Assembly: GCA_017629145.1 (NCBI GenBank)
Contig: JAGBXR010000001.1
Span: 1-42,086, forward strand
DNA length: 42,086 nucleotides
Direction of reading: 5' to 3'
Origin: Alistipes sp.
GTDB lineage: Bacteria > Bacteroidota > Bacteroidia > Bacteroidales > Rikenellaceae
Shown here piece by piece: positions 17,937 through 27,610 of this stretch (the first letter of the stretch is position 1; each line of letters opens with the position of its first letter). A program made the position numbers and the translations under genes. The notes beneath the pieces were generated by a model, which saw only the letters and a program-made list of their open reading frames with translations, did no database searches and was not told the DNA's origin.

Positions 17937-17971
17937 GCCCATTCAGCGATTGCTGGATGGGCATTGTTTTT
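17937..17971 (+). terminator. Intrinsic terminator of the LptD-like gene
   Basis: An 11-bp stem (GCCCATTCAGC at 17937-17947 with its partner at 17952-17962, one G-U pair), a four-base loop and a T-rich tail lie 34 bp after the stop codon. Confidence 0.88.
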
Positions 17972-17982
17972 GACTCCCCACT

Positions 17983-18018
17983 GACTTTTGCAGGTGATCC
18001 GACTTTTGCAGGTGATCC
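17983..18018. repeat. Two perfect tandem copies of an 18-bp unit
   Basis: GACTTTTGCAGGTGATCC occurs at 17983-18000 and again at 18001-18018 without mismatch, in the gap between the LptD-like gene and the tRNA terminator. No function is evident; recent duplication is the simplest view. Confidence 0.9.
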
Positions 18019-18070
18019 TACATACGACAAGCGTAGGCACTACGCACTCTTGCAAAGAATACAAGCAACG

Positions 18071-18098
18071 AAAAAGCGACCCTCAAAGAGAGTCGCTT
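18071..18098 (-). terminator. Intrinsic terminator of the tRNA-Gln transcript
   Basis: On the minus strand a 7-bp stem (AAGCGAC with GTCGCTT, 18074-18080 and 18092-18098) extends inward with one mismatch and ends in a run of five T, just beyond the tRNA 3' end. Confidence 0.8.
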
Positions 18099-18101
18099 AA
18101 G

Positions 18102-18172
18102 TTGGGCTACCTGGATTCGAACCAAGAATGACAGGACCAGAATCTGTAGTGTTACCATTACACCATAGCCCA
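18102..18172 (-). tRNA. tRNA-Gln (anticodon CUG)
   Basis: The 71-nt minus-strand sequence folds as a cloverleaf: acceptor TGGGCTA with TAGCCCA, discriminator A, T-loop GGTTCGAATCC and D-arm with AATGGTAA. The seven-base anticodon loop is TTCTGGT, giving CTG at positions 34-36. CCA is not encoded. The last pair of the anticodon stem is an A-C mismatch, as if the gene derived from a UUG isoacceptor. Promoter and terminator flank it. Confidence 0.93.
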
Positions 18173-18191
18173 ATATTTGTTTTTGACGATG

Positions 18192-18222
18192 CAAAAGTAT
18201 ACATTAATTTTTGAATTGCAAA
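18192..18222 (-). promoter_or_regulatory. Promoter of tRNA-Gln
   Basis: On the minus strand TTTG (18222-18219), a 19-bp spacer and TACTTTTG (18199-18192) fit the Bacteroidetes consensus. The predicted start is about 13 bases before the mature tRNA 5' end. Confidence 0.75.
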
Positions 18223-18243
18223 GAAAATTGTAAAAAAATTTCA

Positions 18244-18251
18244 TATCTTTG
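18244..18251 (+). promoter_or_regulatory. -7 box for the transporter-rarA operon
   Basis: TATCTTTG fits TAnnTTTG and lies about 50 bp before the ATG at 18301. No TTTG is found at 19-21 bp upstream, so the -33 element is degenerate. Confidence 0.5.
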
Positions 18252-18300
18252 TTAAGATTTTTTGAACCGAATTTCGTACACAACTTATAAGTTATTGATT

Positions 18301-19644
18301 ATGAAGAATATCAAGTTGCGACTCATCGTAATGAATTTTTTGCAGTTTGCGGCGTGGGGCGCCTATCTAACTTGCATTGGTCAGTTTTTGGGTAAGATTG
18401 GTCTCGGTGGCTACATCTCGTGGTTCTATGTTGCACAGGGCATAGTATCTATTTTTATGCCTGCAATTATGGGTGCTATCGCCGATAAGTTTGTTCAGCC
18501 ACAGCGTCTGCTCGGCATCTCCCACCTCTTGGCGGGCAGTTTTATGCTCGTTGCAGCCTACTTTGGCGTAGAGGCGACAAATATTGCCGCAGCAAATGCT
18601 GCCAATCCAGAGTTTATAGGTAACATCTGGCCAATATTCATTCCGTATCTTATCAGCGTAGCATTCTATATGCCTACTATTGCGCTGTCGAATACCGTAG
18701 CCTTCGGTACACTAACACGTGCCAACCTCGACTTCGTGAAGGCATTCCCTCCAATCCGCACACTTGGCACTATTGGATTCATCGCTTCGATGTGGCTTGT
18801 GAACAGTTTCTCATTCGGTCTTGAGTTTTCGGCACAGCAGACATATATGCAGCTTATCATTAGTGGTGTGTTGAGCGTAGTGCTGGGCCTCTACTCGTTT
18901 ACTCTGCCTGCGTGCCCTATCTCCGCAGGTGGTGAGAAGAAGAGTCTCGTGCAGCGTCTTGGTCTCGATGCATTCGTACTTTTCAAGAGCAAGCAGATGG
19001 CTATGTTCTTCATCTTCTCGATGCTCCTCGGCGTGTCGTTGCAGATTACAAACGGCTTTGCTACGCCATATATCGAGAGTTTCGCATCGGTGTCGGATAG
19101 TTGGTTTGCCAAGAATCCTACGATGCTCGTATCCGTATCGCAGATCTCCGAGGCATTGTGCATCCTTATGACATCATTCTTCTTGATCCGCTTTGGCATT
19201 AAGCGTGTGATGCTCATCGCTATGTTTGCGTGGGTTTTGCGCTTCGGTCTCTTTGGCGTAGGCAGCACAGAGACTACACTCGGCATTTTGGCCCTCATTG
19301 CTTCGTGCCTTGTATACGGCGTGGCTTTCGACTTCTTCAACGTATCGGGTGCTATGTTCGTACAGCAGGAGGCTCCAAAGGCTATGCAGGGTAGCGCACA
19401 GGGACTCTTTATGCTTATGACCAACGGTATTGGTGCGTCGGTGGGTACGTGGATTGCCGGCAAGGTTGTCGATCACTACTGCTCTTGGCAGGGTGGCCAC
19501 TTGCTGTCACGCGCAGAGTATACAAATGGCTGGCAGGATACGTGGTTTATCTTCGCAGGCTATGCCCTCGTTGTGACCATTGCCTTTATGGTACTCTTCC
19601 GCTATAAGCACGATCCAAACAAGTTATCTCGCCTCGGCGAATAA
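18301..19644 (+). CDS. Major facilitator transporter, nucleoside:H+ symporter (NupG-like) family
   Basis: The 447-residue protein has about twelve hydrophobic segments and begins MKNIKLRLIVMNFLQFAAWG, very like the NHS/NupG family N-terminus (short basic start, then FLQFAAWGAYL). Loops contain ADKFVQPQRLLG after helix two, consistent with the conserved MFS loop. Likely role: uptake of nucleosides driven by protons across the inner membrane; the exact substrate is not visible. The ATG at 18301 is chosen; a TTG in frame at 18262 is too far upstream of the helix. RarA follows after 12 bp, so the two are probably co-transcribed. Confidence 0.85.
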   Translation: MKNIKLRLIVMNFLQFAAWGAYLTCIGQFLGKIGLGGYISWFYVAQGIVSIFMPAIMGAIADKFVQPQRLLGISHLLAGSFMLVAAYFGVEATNIAAANAANPEFIGNIWPIFIPYLISVAFYMPTIALSNTVAFGTLTRANLDFVKAFPPIRTLGTIGFIASMWLVNSFSFGLEFSAQQTYMQLIISGVLSVVLGLYSFTLPACPISAGGEKKSLVQRLGLDAFVLFKSKQMAMFFIFSMLLGVSLQITNGFATPYIESFASVSDSWFAKNPTMLVSVSQISEALCILMTSFFLIRFGIKRVMLIAMFAWVLRFGLFGVGSTETTLGILALIASCLVYGVAFDFFNVSGAMFVQQEAPKAMQGSAQGLFMLMTNGIGASVGTWIAGKVVDHYCSWQGGHLLSRAEYTNGWQDTWFIFAGYALVVTIAFMVLFRYKHDPNKLSRLGE

Positions 19645-19656
19645 TACACGTAGCAT

Positions 19657-20937
19657 ATGTCGCAGCAACCATTAGCCGAGCGCCTTCGTCCGCACAGCCT
19701 CGATGACTATATCGGTCAGAGCCATCTAGTGGGCGAGAAGGGTGTCTTCCGCAAGTTCATAGCCTCTGGCAGTGTCCCATCGTTCATACTGTGGGGCCCT
19801 CCCGGTGTGGGCAAAACTACACTTGCGCATATCATAGCCTCGGCCCTCGAACGTCCGTTCTACACACTCTCGGCCGTAACGTCGGGTGTGAAGGATGTGC
19901 GCGAAGTTATCGAGAAGGCCAAGAAGCAACACCTTTTCAGTGCTCGTCCTGCGTTTCTCTTCATCGATGAGATTCACCGTTTCAACAAGTCGCAGCAGGA
20001 CTCGTTGCTCGGCGCTGTAGAGCAGGGCATAATAACGCTTATTGGTGCTACGACTGAGAATCCATCGTTCGAGGTTATCTCTCCGCTATTGAGTCGTTGT
20101 CAGGTGTATGTCCTCAAGCCTATGAACGACGAGGAGCTCAACACGCTTCTGCAACGCGCAATAAGCAATGATGAGGAGCTACGCAAACGCAACATCGAGG
20201 TCAAGGAGAGTGCCGCATTGTTCAAATTCTCGGGCGGCGATGCACGCAAGCTGCTCAACATATTGGACATCATTGCAGGAGCTACCCAAGGCGATATCAT
20301 CATCACGGATGAACGAGTAACGGAGTGCCTCCAGCAGAATATTGCGCTATACGACAAGTCGGGAGAGCAGCACTACGATGTAATCTCGGCATTCATAAAG
20401 TCGGTGCGTGGCAGTGATCCCAATGCTGCAATCTACTATCTCGCACGTATGCTGGCTGGTGGCGAAGAGCCACGATTCATCGCACGACGCCTGGTAATCC
20501 TGGCATCGGAAGATATTGGACTTGCCAACCCCAATGCACTACTTTTGGCCAATGCCTGCTTCGATACTGTACATAAGATTGGTATGCCCGAGGCACGTAT
20601 TACGCTTGCCGAGACTACAATCTACCTCGCGACAAGCCCCAAGAGCAACTCGGCATATGCCGCCATCAACAAAGCACTGCACTTTGTCGAGCACGATACG
20701 ACGAATCGTCCCGTACCACTGCACCTGCGCAACGCGCCAACTAAACTTATGGGCGAGCTGGGTTATGGCGCCGAGTATAAGTATGCGCACGATTACAGCG
20801 GCAACTTCATACAGCAGGAGTTCCTCCCCGAGTCGCTATCGGGTACGCGCTTCTATGAGCCTAACGAGCAGAATGCGCAGGAGGCCAAGATGGCAGAGCG
20901 TATGCGTGCGTTGTGGGGATATAAGTATGACAAGTAG
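19657..20937 (+). CDS. rarA: Replication-associated recombination protein RarA (MgsA) AAA+ ATPase
   Basis: The 426-residue protein carries Walker A GPPGVGKT (47-54), Walker B LFIDEIHRF (101-109), sensor 1 GATTENPSFEV and an arginine-finger region SPLLSRCQV. It continues into the clamp-loader-like C-terminal tetramerisation domain (ISAFIKSVRGSDPNAAIYYLARML). RarA acts at stalled forks together with SSB and clamp-loader proteins. The length is typical and no motif is missing. Its start is 12 bp downstream of the transporter stop. Confidence 0.97.
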   Translation: MSQQPLAERLRPHSLDDYIGQSHLVGEKGVFRKFIASGSVPSFILWGPPGVGKTTLAHIIASALERPFYTLSAVTSGVKDVREVIEKAKKQHLFSARPAFLFIDEIHRFNKSQQDSLLGAVEQGIITLIGATTENPSFEVISPLLSRCQVYVLKPMNDEELNTLLQRAISNDEELRKRNIEVKESAALFKFSGGDARKLLNILDIIAGATQGDIIITDERVTECLQQNIALYDKSGEQHYDVISAFIKSVRGSDPNAAIYYLARMLAGGEEPRFIARRLVILASEDIGLANPNALLLANACFDTVHKIGMPEARITLAETTIYLATSPKSNSAYAAINKALHFVEHDTTNRPVPLHLRNAPTKLMGELGYGAEYKYAHDYSGNFIQQEFLPESLSGTRFYEPNEQNAQEAKMAERMRALWGYKYDK

Positions 20938-21068
20938 GCGTGACAAATTGTCAGTTTCATATGTAAAATATATGTCTCCGAGGCGTGTTTACGGCTTTGG
21001 CATAGAGATTGCTCGTAGAGAGACTCAAAACAGAAAATATTATTAAAACATAAAACACAGAATAAACT
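20938..21068 (+). promoter_or_regulatory. groESL upstream region with a TGACAA palindrome
   Basis: The 131-bp gap must hold the heat-shock promoter. A 13-bp palindrome (TGACAA, A, TTGTCA) lies at 20941-20953 immediately after the rarA stop. The CIRCE operator (TTAGCACTC with GAGTGCTAA) is not present, and no clean TAnnTTTG box is seen. The palindrome may be a regulator site; this is a weak inference. Confidence 0.3.
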
Positions 21069-21341
21069 ATGGCAGTAAAACCACTTTCAGACCGCGTATT
21101 GGTTAAGCCCAATCCGGCAGAAGAGAAGACCGCTGGCGGTCTCTTCATTCCAGACACAGCGAAGGAGAAGCCCTTGATGGGTAAGGTCGTAGCCGCAGGC
21201 CCTGGCACCGCAGATATCAAGATGGAGGTAAAGGTAGGCGACGTCGTTATGTATGGCAAGTACGCAGGTACAGAGATTAGCTACGAGGGTGAGGAGTTCC
21301 TCGTTATGAAGCAGTCGGATATTATCGCTGTAATCGAGTAA
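21069..21341 (+). CDS. groS: Co-chaperonin GroES
   Basis: The 90-residue product has the full GroES fold marks: [11 protein letters not shown] at the N-terminus, the mobile loop [18 protein letters not shown] that binds Gro[11 protein letters not shown], and [20 protein letters not shown] near the end. The length fits the lid of the chaperonin. groL begins 22 bp downstream. Confidence 0.98.
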   Translation: MAVKPLSDRVLVKPNPAEEKTAGGLFIPDTAKEKPLMGKVVAAGPGTADIKMEVKVGDVVMYGKYAGTEISYEGEEFLVMKQSDIIAVIE

Positions 21342-21354
21342 TAACTTTTAATAA

Positions 21355-22998
<1,644 letters not shown>

Positions 22999-23022
22999 TC
23001 TATCCGCGATAGTGGGATAATT

Positions 23023-23060
23023 AAAATGGGCGTGTTCAAAATATTGAGCACGCCCATTTT
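23023..23060 (+). terminator. Intrinsic terminator of groES-groEL
   Basis: A 12-bp perfect stem (AAAATGGGCGTG at 23023-23034 with CACGCCCATTTT at 23049-23060) extends inward by five more pairs to a four-base loop and ends in T residues. Confidence 0.92.
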
Positions 23061-23187
23061 GTCAGAAGTTGTATAGCAAAATTCAATATAGGCAATATTC
23101 CGTATACTTGGCACTGATGTTGTCCTATGATGCTTTATTGAAATATTTTAAAATATTGGCGATTGGTGGTTAATTTTCTGTAAAATA

Positions 23188-23219
23188 TTTGTGGGTTTGC
23201 AAATTGTTTCGTACATTTG
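23188..23219 (+). promoter_or_regulatory. Promoter of the 23470 surface lipoprotein
   Basis: TTTG at 23188-23191, a spacer of exactly 20 bp, then TACATTTG at 23212-23219: a full match to the Bacteroidetes promoter consensus. Confidence 0.75.
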
Positions 23220-23225
23220 TGTGAG

Positions 23226-23469
23226 AATGTATAGTAGTATAAGTCGGTTTAAGATTAGGTGCTAGCTGAAATTTTGCTGCTTTTGGCGTAATGTATTGAT
23301 CTTCTATATGTTATTTAGCTAGTGGAGATGCATTTTAGTAGAAGTAATGTGAACTTAAACTATTGCTACTAAAGCGACTCTTGGCGGAGATACCATTTAT
23401 GGTATAGTTAGGGGCCGATTAAAAGTGAAATACGAAGAGAAAAATAAAAACAAATTAATACTTTTTACT
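23226..23469 (+). other. Long (about 245 nt) untranslated leader
   Basis: Between the predicted transcription start and the ATG at 23470 no ORF is supported. The leader includes a short perfect palindrome (ATACCAT, TT, ATGGTAT; 23390-23405) and complementary GCTAGC/TAGCTAG segments near 23263 and 23317. I do not recognise a known riboswitch. The region is AT-rich, as surface-protein leaders in this group often are. Confidence 0.4.
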
Positions 23470-26136
23470 ATGAAACGATTTCTAACGTTGGCATTGGTTG
23501 TCTTCGGTTTGGCAGCTTGCCAGAATGATCCAGACGCACCTAGAAACAACGGTGGTGAGGTTGAGTTTGAGTTATCAGTAACATCGGCAGATCTCGGCAC
23601 TACACGTGCTGCTACAAATGGCACTAACGACACAAAGAATGCTCTCAATAGCGCATATGGTGCTATCGACTACTTGCAGGGCGCAACTTTGAACGATGAA
23701 CTCCACTACGATTGGAATGACGTAGACCTTCGTTACACATTGGAGGTTTATGACAACTTGTCGAGCTACACTGGTGCAGAGCCTATCAAGAAGCGTCAGG
23801 TGATTATCGTTGACGAGTACACTCCCGTTAAGTTCAGCGTTCGTCTTATCCCAGACCGCACCTATCGTTTCGTTGTATTTGCCGACTTCGTAGGTCAGGG
23901 CGCAACCGATAACCCAGCAATTGAGACACAGCGCAACCTCGGTCTCAAGCATATTATCGGCGATAACCTCGGCGATATCACAATCAAGGAAGACGCTATC
24001 AACGACGAGCGCACAGATGCATACTTCGCTTCGGTAGACCTTCTCATCAGCAACTCGGCAGCCAAGAGCGTAGAGCTTAAGCGTCCTTATGGTAAGCTAC
24101 GCGTAGTTGCTACCGACCTTGCAGAGCTCAACCTCAATGTTGACCCTACATCTGTAGAGGTTAAGTACGAGGCATTCCACGCTGCACAGTTCAATGCTGT
24201 GACAGGTGTTATCGGTGGCGAGTACACAGAGACTACGTTCCAAAACCCATACAACGCAGGTGTTGGCAAGTATTCATTGGCAAACCACGTATACAACGTC
24301 GGTTACGACTCTGACTACAAGTACACAAACGCTGACAATGAGACGTTCCACACTCATATGACACTATTCACAGACTATATCCTCGCAAATGAGGATCAGC
24401 ACGACGTGCAGTTTGTGATGAACGTATACGATGGTCAGAAGCTCATCAAGAGCACCGACTTCAATACACAGATTCCTGTACAGCGTAACCACCTCACAAC
24501 AATCGTAGGTAACGTGCTCACTACTGGCACAGAGATTATGGTGACTATCGATGACAACTTCCTCAATGCAGAGACTGAGGAGCCATACTATCAGGAGATG
24601 TGGGACGGTTCGGTTAGCGCGCCTGCATACAATGCCGATACAAAGGTATATACCGTAAATTGTGGTGCAGAGCTTGCGTGGGTAGCACAGGAGGTTAACA
24701 ACGGCCGTACGTTCATCGGTGAGACAATCGTTCTTAATAAGGATATCAACCTCAACAACGAACTTTGGACACCTATTGGCAATTCTGCAAAGCACAATGC
24801 TACATTCCGCGGCTCGTTCGATGGCCAGGGCAAGACTATATACAACTTGTTCGCACAGAACGAGGAGGGCGCAGGACTCTTTGGCTTGGTCTCTCCATTG
24901 GAGATCAAGAACGTAAATATCGATGGTGCAACTGTAAACAGCACTCACTATGGTGCCGCATTGGTTGGCTGGATTCAGGGCGTCGACTCTAACCACCGTT
25001 GCGCAATCAGCAACTGCCACGTTAAAAACGCGGTCGTTACCCTCGAGGTTAAGGATAAGGACAACGGCGACAAGGCTGCTGCTCTTGCAGGTTACGCTGT
25101 TCGCACCGACATCACTGGCTGTTCTGTAGAGAATGTTGTAGTTAAGGCATACCGCGACTGCGCTGCATTGGTAGGTCACGCTAACACTGGTGCTGTAGTT
25201 AAGAACTGCTCTGCAACTAACGCAACAGTAATCGTTGACCAGACCGTTGAGTATGCTACAGAGGCAGCAGCTAACGCTGGCAAGATTGTAGGTCGCAAGT
25301 CTGACGATGCAGTTGTCGAGAACAACAGAGCAGAGAACGTCGTAATAAAGAGTGTGGTAAATACTAATGAGGCGTTTGAGGCTGCTTTGGCAGCTGGCGA
25401 GAGCGTTATCTTGGGTGCTGACCTTAATGTCGGCTCTCTCACTCTGTCGAAAGACACATCTATCGAGGGCGTAACCAAGGATATCACATTGACAGGTAAC
25501 CTTGTGATGCAGTCTGATTATGCTGGTGGCCAGTACACAAGTCCTAACATCACATTGAGCAACCTCACATTCAAGTGGAATGGTCAGGGCCGCAATGAGT
25601 CAGATACAGCAGCAATCCTTATTCTTAATGAGGGAAGCAGCTGTCCTCGAGTAACTCTCGACAATTGTGTATTCGACTGGAATGGCGGTAACTTTGCAAG
25701 CTATATGAAGAATGCCGCAGGCTTTATCTTCGCCAAGAACTATGCATACGGCCTCGTTGTTCGTAATTGCAAATTTACTGGTTCAACAGGCAACAATGTA
25801 AACTATGACATTTGGGGCGGTGTAACAGGTAATGACAGCGTTCAGGCTGTTATTGAGGGTAACACATTCGCAAAGGCAGTATGTATTGAGAACGGTACTG
25901 CACAGTTCAACAATATCGTTATTCGCAGCAATAGCGTTAGCAATACTCTTCGCGGTCTTCGTCTTGTTGCACAGTCTAACAATAGCTTCAAGAATATCTG
26001 GATTGAGAACAACACTGTAGGCAAGATGGACTTCTATGGATGGAATGCTTCAACCGTAACCGAGAATCTTTACTACAAGGGCAATAACAAGGCATTGCCA
26101 GCAAACATTGCTGATAAGTTTATTACAGAGTATTAA
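23470..26136 (+). CDS. Surface lipoprotein with fimbrillin-like (DUF6562-type) N-terminus and right-handed beta-helix
   Basis: The 888-residue protein starts with a lipoprotein signal (MKRFLTLALVVFGLAACQ, Cys17). About residues 30-370 resemble the DUF6562 group of fimbrillin-related Bacteroidetes proteins, with RLIPDRTYRFVVFADFV and repeated beta strands. A GLUG-like segment (about 430-640; FRGSFDGQGKTIYNLF, AALVGWIQG, AALAGYAV) and a parallel beta-helix (about 660-880; repeated VxNCxF and NNxFxN turns) follow. Export to the cell surface is likely; the role could be adhesion or glycan binding (inference). The ATG at 23470 begins the signal peptide; a GTG 45 bp upstream is not credible. A strong terminator follows. 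Confidence 0.85.
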   Translation: MKRFLTLALVVFGLAACQNDPDAPRNNGGEVEFELSVTSADLGTTRAATNGTNDTKNALNSAYGAIDYLQGATLNDELHYDWNDVDLRYTLEVYDNLSSYTGAEPIKKRQVIIVDEYTPVKFSVRLIPDRTYRFVVFADFVGQGATDNPAIETQRNLGLKHIIGDNLGDITIKEDAINDERTDAYFASVDLLISNSAAKSVELKRPYGKLRVVATDLAELNLNVDPTSVEVKYEAFHAAQFNAVTGVIGGEYTETTFQNPYNAGVGKYSLANHVYNVGYDSDYKYTNADNETFHTHMTLFTDYILANEDQHDVQFVMNVYDGQKLIKSTDFNTQIPVQRNHLTTIVGNVLTTGTEIMVTIDDNFLNAETEEPYYQEMWDGSVSAPAYNADTKVYTVNCGAELAWVAQEVNNGRTFIGETIVLNKDINLNNELWTPIGNSAKHNATFRGSFDGQGKTIYNLFAQNEEGAGLFGLVSPLEIKNVNIDGATVNSTHYGAALVGWIQGVDSNHRCAISNCHVKNAVVTLEVKDKDNGDKAAALAGYAVRTDITGCSVENVVVKAYRDCAALVGHANTGAVVKNCSATNATVIVDQTVEYATEAAANAGKIVGRKSDDAVVENNRAENVVIKSVVNTNEAFEAALAAGESVILGADLNVGSLTLSKDTSIEGVTKDITLTGNLVMQSDYAGGQYTSPNITLSNLTFKWNGQGRNESDTAAILILNEGSSCPRVTLDNCVFDWNGGNFASYMKNAAGFIFAKNYAYGLVVRNCKFTGSTGNNVNYDIWGGVTGNDSVQAVIEGNTFAKAVCIENGTAQFNNIVIRSNSVSNTLRGLRLVAQSNNSFKNIWIENNTVGKMDFYGWNASTVTENLYYKGNNKALPANIADKFITEY

Positions 26137-26150
26137 TCTCAGGAGCTTTT

Positions 26151-26194
26151 AAACTACAAGGGAGTGCCCACCTATGGACACTCCCTTGTAGTTT
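26151..26194. terminator. Bidirectional terminator
   Basis: A 16-bp perfect stem (26151-26166 with 26179-26194), starting AAACTACAAG and ending CTTGTAGTTT, separates the convergent surface lipoprotein and the minus-strand small gene. Confidence 0.9.
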
Positions 26195-26209
26195 ATATCG
26201 GTCGATGTA

Positions 26210-26590
26210 TTACAACTCTATTTTTATGTTTGCACCTGTCCAGGGATTGAGCAAATGGCGACGGTTGTAGAGTTCGACATCATCACGCGAGATAATCACG
26301 TGCAACTCATAACTCTTCGCTTCATCTACTCTCTGCTCCTCGGGCAAGCTGTGAGGTATACTATATATATATAATATAAGAGCATCGGCTGGGCGACTCT
26401 CCATACGGATAACTCCGCGAGGTGTATAATTCTGTGGTGCAATCTGGACATTAGAGCCAAGCTCTGCGACATCGTCGCTATACTTGATAAAATCGACACG
26501 CTCTCCATTAAGCAGTGCTTCCCCCATAATTCGGAGATTGTATTTCCACTCGTTTTTATCGCCCTCAATAGTTATGATATAGGGTTTCAT
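26210..26590 (-). CDS. Uncharacterised 126-residue protein
   Basis: The product has no signal peptide, no membrane segment and no motif that I recognise. The sequence alternates charged and hydrophobic residues in the way of a small beta-rich cytoplasmic protein (YIITIEGDKNEWKYNLRI at the start, ELHVIISRDDVELYN near the end). It is transcribed divergently from the DUF177 gene; a minus-strand TATTTTTG at 26636-26629 could be its -7 box. Codon use is like the neighbours, so it is probably a real gene, but the function is unknown. Confidence 0.7.
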   Translation of the reverse strand: MKPYIITIEGDKNEWKYNLRIMGEALLNGERVDFIKYSDDVAELGSNVQIAPQNYTPRGVIRMESRPADALILYIYSIPHSLPEEQRVDEAKSYELHVIISRDDVELYNRRHLLNPWTGANIKIEL

Positions 26591-26643
26591 AGTATTTAAT
26601 TTTTAAGAATTAGCATAAAACTTTGCTACAAAAATAATAATAA

Positions 26644-26675
26644 TTTGCACATTTTGGTTTTTTGTTGTAAATTTG
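26644..26675 (+). promoter_or_regulatory. Promoter of the DUF177-rpmF-plsX cluster
   Basis: TTTG at 26644-26647, a 20-bp spacer and TAAATTTG at 26668-26675 give a full consensus match. The predicted start leaves only about 12 nt before the ATG at 26694. Confidence 0.8.
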
Positions 26676-26693
26676 CAGACTATTTGTGCTGAA

Positions 26694-27251
26694 ATGGAGC
26701 AGATTGCATTATATACGATAGCTTATAAAGGGCTAAAAATCGGTAGCTATGATTTTGATTTTCAGGTCGATAACAAGCTATTCGAAGCCTACGAAGCCGA
26801 GGAGATACTCGGCGGCGACTGTCGTGTCAAAGTAGAACTTAAGCGCAGCGAGTCGATGTTGGAGCTCAATGTCGATATTTCGGGCGAAGTTATTTGCGAG
26901 TGCGACCGTTGCTTGGAGGAGTGTTCGATACCTATCGACTACTCTGGCGAGTTGGTTGTTAAGTTCTCGGACGAGACAGACTACTACGATGGCGATGTAA
27001 TGTGGATTTCACCATCGGAGGATATGCTCAACCTCACGCAGTATATCTACGAGAGTATTATTCTCTCGTTGCCATATAGCCGCGTACACGAGGATGGCGA
27101 GTGCAACCCCGAGATGCTTGTTGCAGAGATCAGTGAGGAGGAGTTGGAGAAGATGGAGGCCGCAGCAGCCGAAGGCGATGTGATTGGTCTCGACGACTAC
27201 AACAAATCGCTACTTGAGGCTCTCAAGAGCGAGATGGAGAAGGATAAATAG
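26694..27251 (+). CDS. DUF177/YceD family protein
   Basis: The 185-residue protein has the family centre CECDRCLEEC, followed by an ELVVKFSDE strand and an acidic C-terminal half. In other bacteria YceD-type proteins sit directly before rpmF and affect 23S rRNA accumulation. The same order is seen here, with rpmF 84 bp downstream. The ATG at 26694 is used; the frame could begin at a TTG at 26673, but this overlaps the -7 promoter box and is excluded. Confidence 0.88.
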   Translation: MEQIALYTIAYKGLKIGSYDFDFQVDNKLFEAYEAEEILGGDCRVKVELKRSESMLELNVDISGEVICECDRCLEECSIPIDYSGELVVKFSDETDYYDGDVMWISPSEDMLNLTQYIYESIILSLPYSRVHEDGECNPEMLVAEISEEELEKMEAAAAEGDVIGLDDYNKSLLEALKSEMEKDK

Positions 27252-27335
27252 AGATTGGGTTCGAGTGGTAGCTTATCCGTCGGGTTGCTGCAAGAACAAA
27301 AAGAAAACATAATAACTTAAAAATTATATTGTAAG

Positions 27336-27521
27336 ATGGCACATCCTAAACACAAAGTCTCTTCTACACGTCGAGACAAGAGAAGAACTCACTACAAGGC
27401 AGTAGTTCCAACTGTAGTAAATTGCTCAAACTGCGGTTCTGCAGTACTCTACCACCGCGTATGCCCCGAGTGCGGTTTCTATCGCGGTAAGCTCGCTATC
27501 GAGAAGAAGACTGCAGAGTAG
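27336..27521 (+). CDS. rpmF: 50S ribosomal protein L32
   Basis: The 61-residue product begins MAHPKHKVSSTRRDKRRTHY and carries four zinc-type cysteines (Cys30, Cys33, Cys43, Cys46), the zinc-binding form of L32. It follows the DUF177 gene and is followed by a hairpin and plsX, the usual gene order. Confidence 0.98.
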   Translation: MAHPKHKVSSTRRDKRRTHYKAVVPTVVNCSNCGSAVLYHRVCPECGFYRGKLAIEKKTAE

Positions 27522-27534
27522 TCTTCACAACACC

Positions 27535-27570
27535 AAAAGGGCACAACCGCAAGTCGGTAGTGCTCTTTTT
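27535..27570 (+). terminator. Terminator or attenuator between rpmF and plsX
   Basis: AAAAGGGCAC (27535-27544) pairs with GTGCTCTTTT (27560-27569) with one G-U, plus an inner CCG/CGG step, followed by T. It may end most rpmF transcripts and lower plsX expression by partial read-through (inference). Confidence 0.75.
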
Positions 27571-27610
27571 CTTTATTCGTTTCTAACCATTACTACTTAC
27601 ACCTAACAAT

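Noticed and set aside
20938-21068. Possible CIRCE heat-shock operator before groES
   Set aside because: The CIRCE arms TTAGCACTC and GAGTGCTAA are not present; only an unrelated TGACAA palindrome is seen.
23470-23520. Phase-variable promoter of the surface lipoprotein
   Set aside because: No pair of inverted repeats flanking the promoter and no invertase gene nearby; the short palindrome at 23390 is too small.
24364-25179. Minus-strand frame of 271 codons inside the surface lipoprotein
   Set aside because: Antisense shadow, rich in Cys and Val, with no family pattern or promoter; the plus-strand protein is clear.
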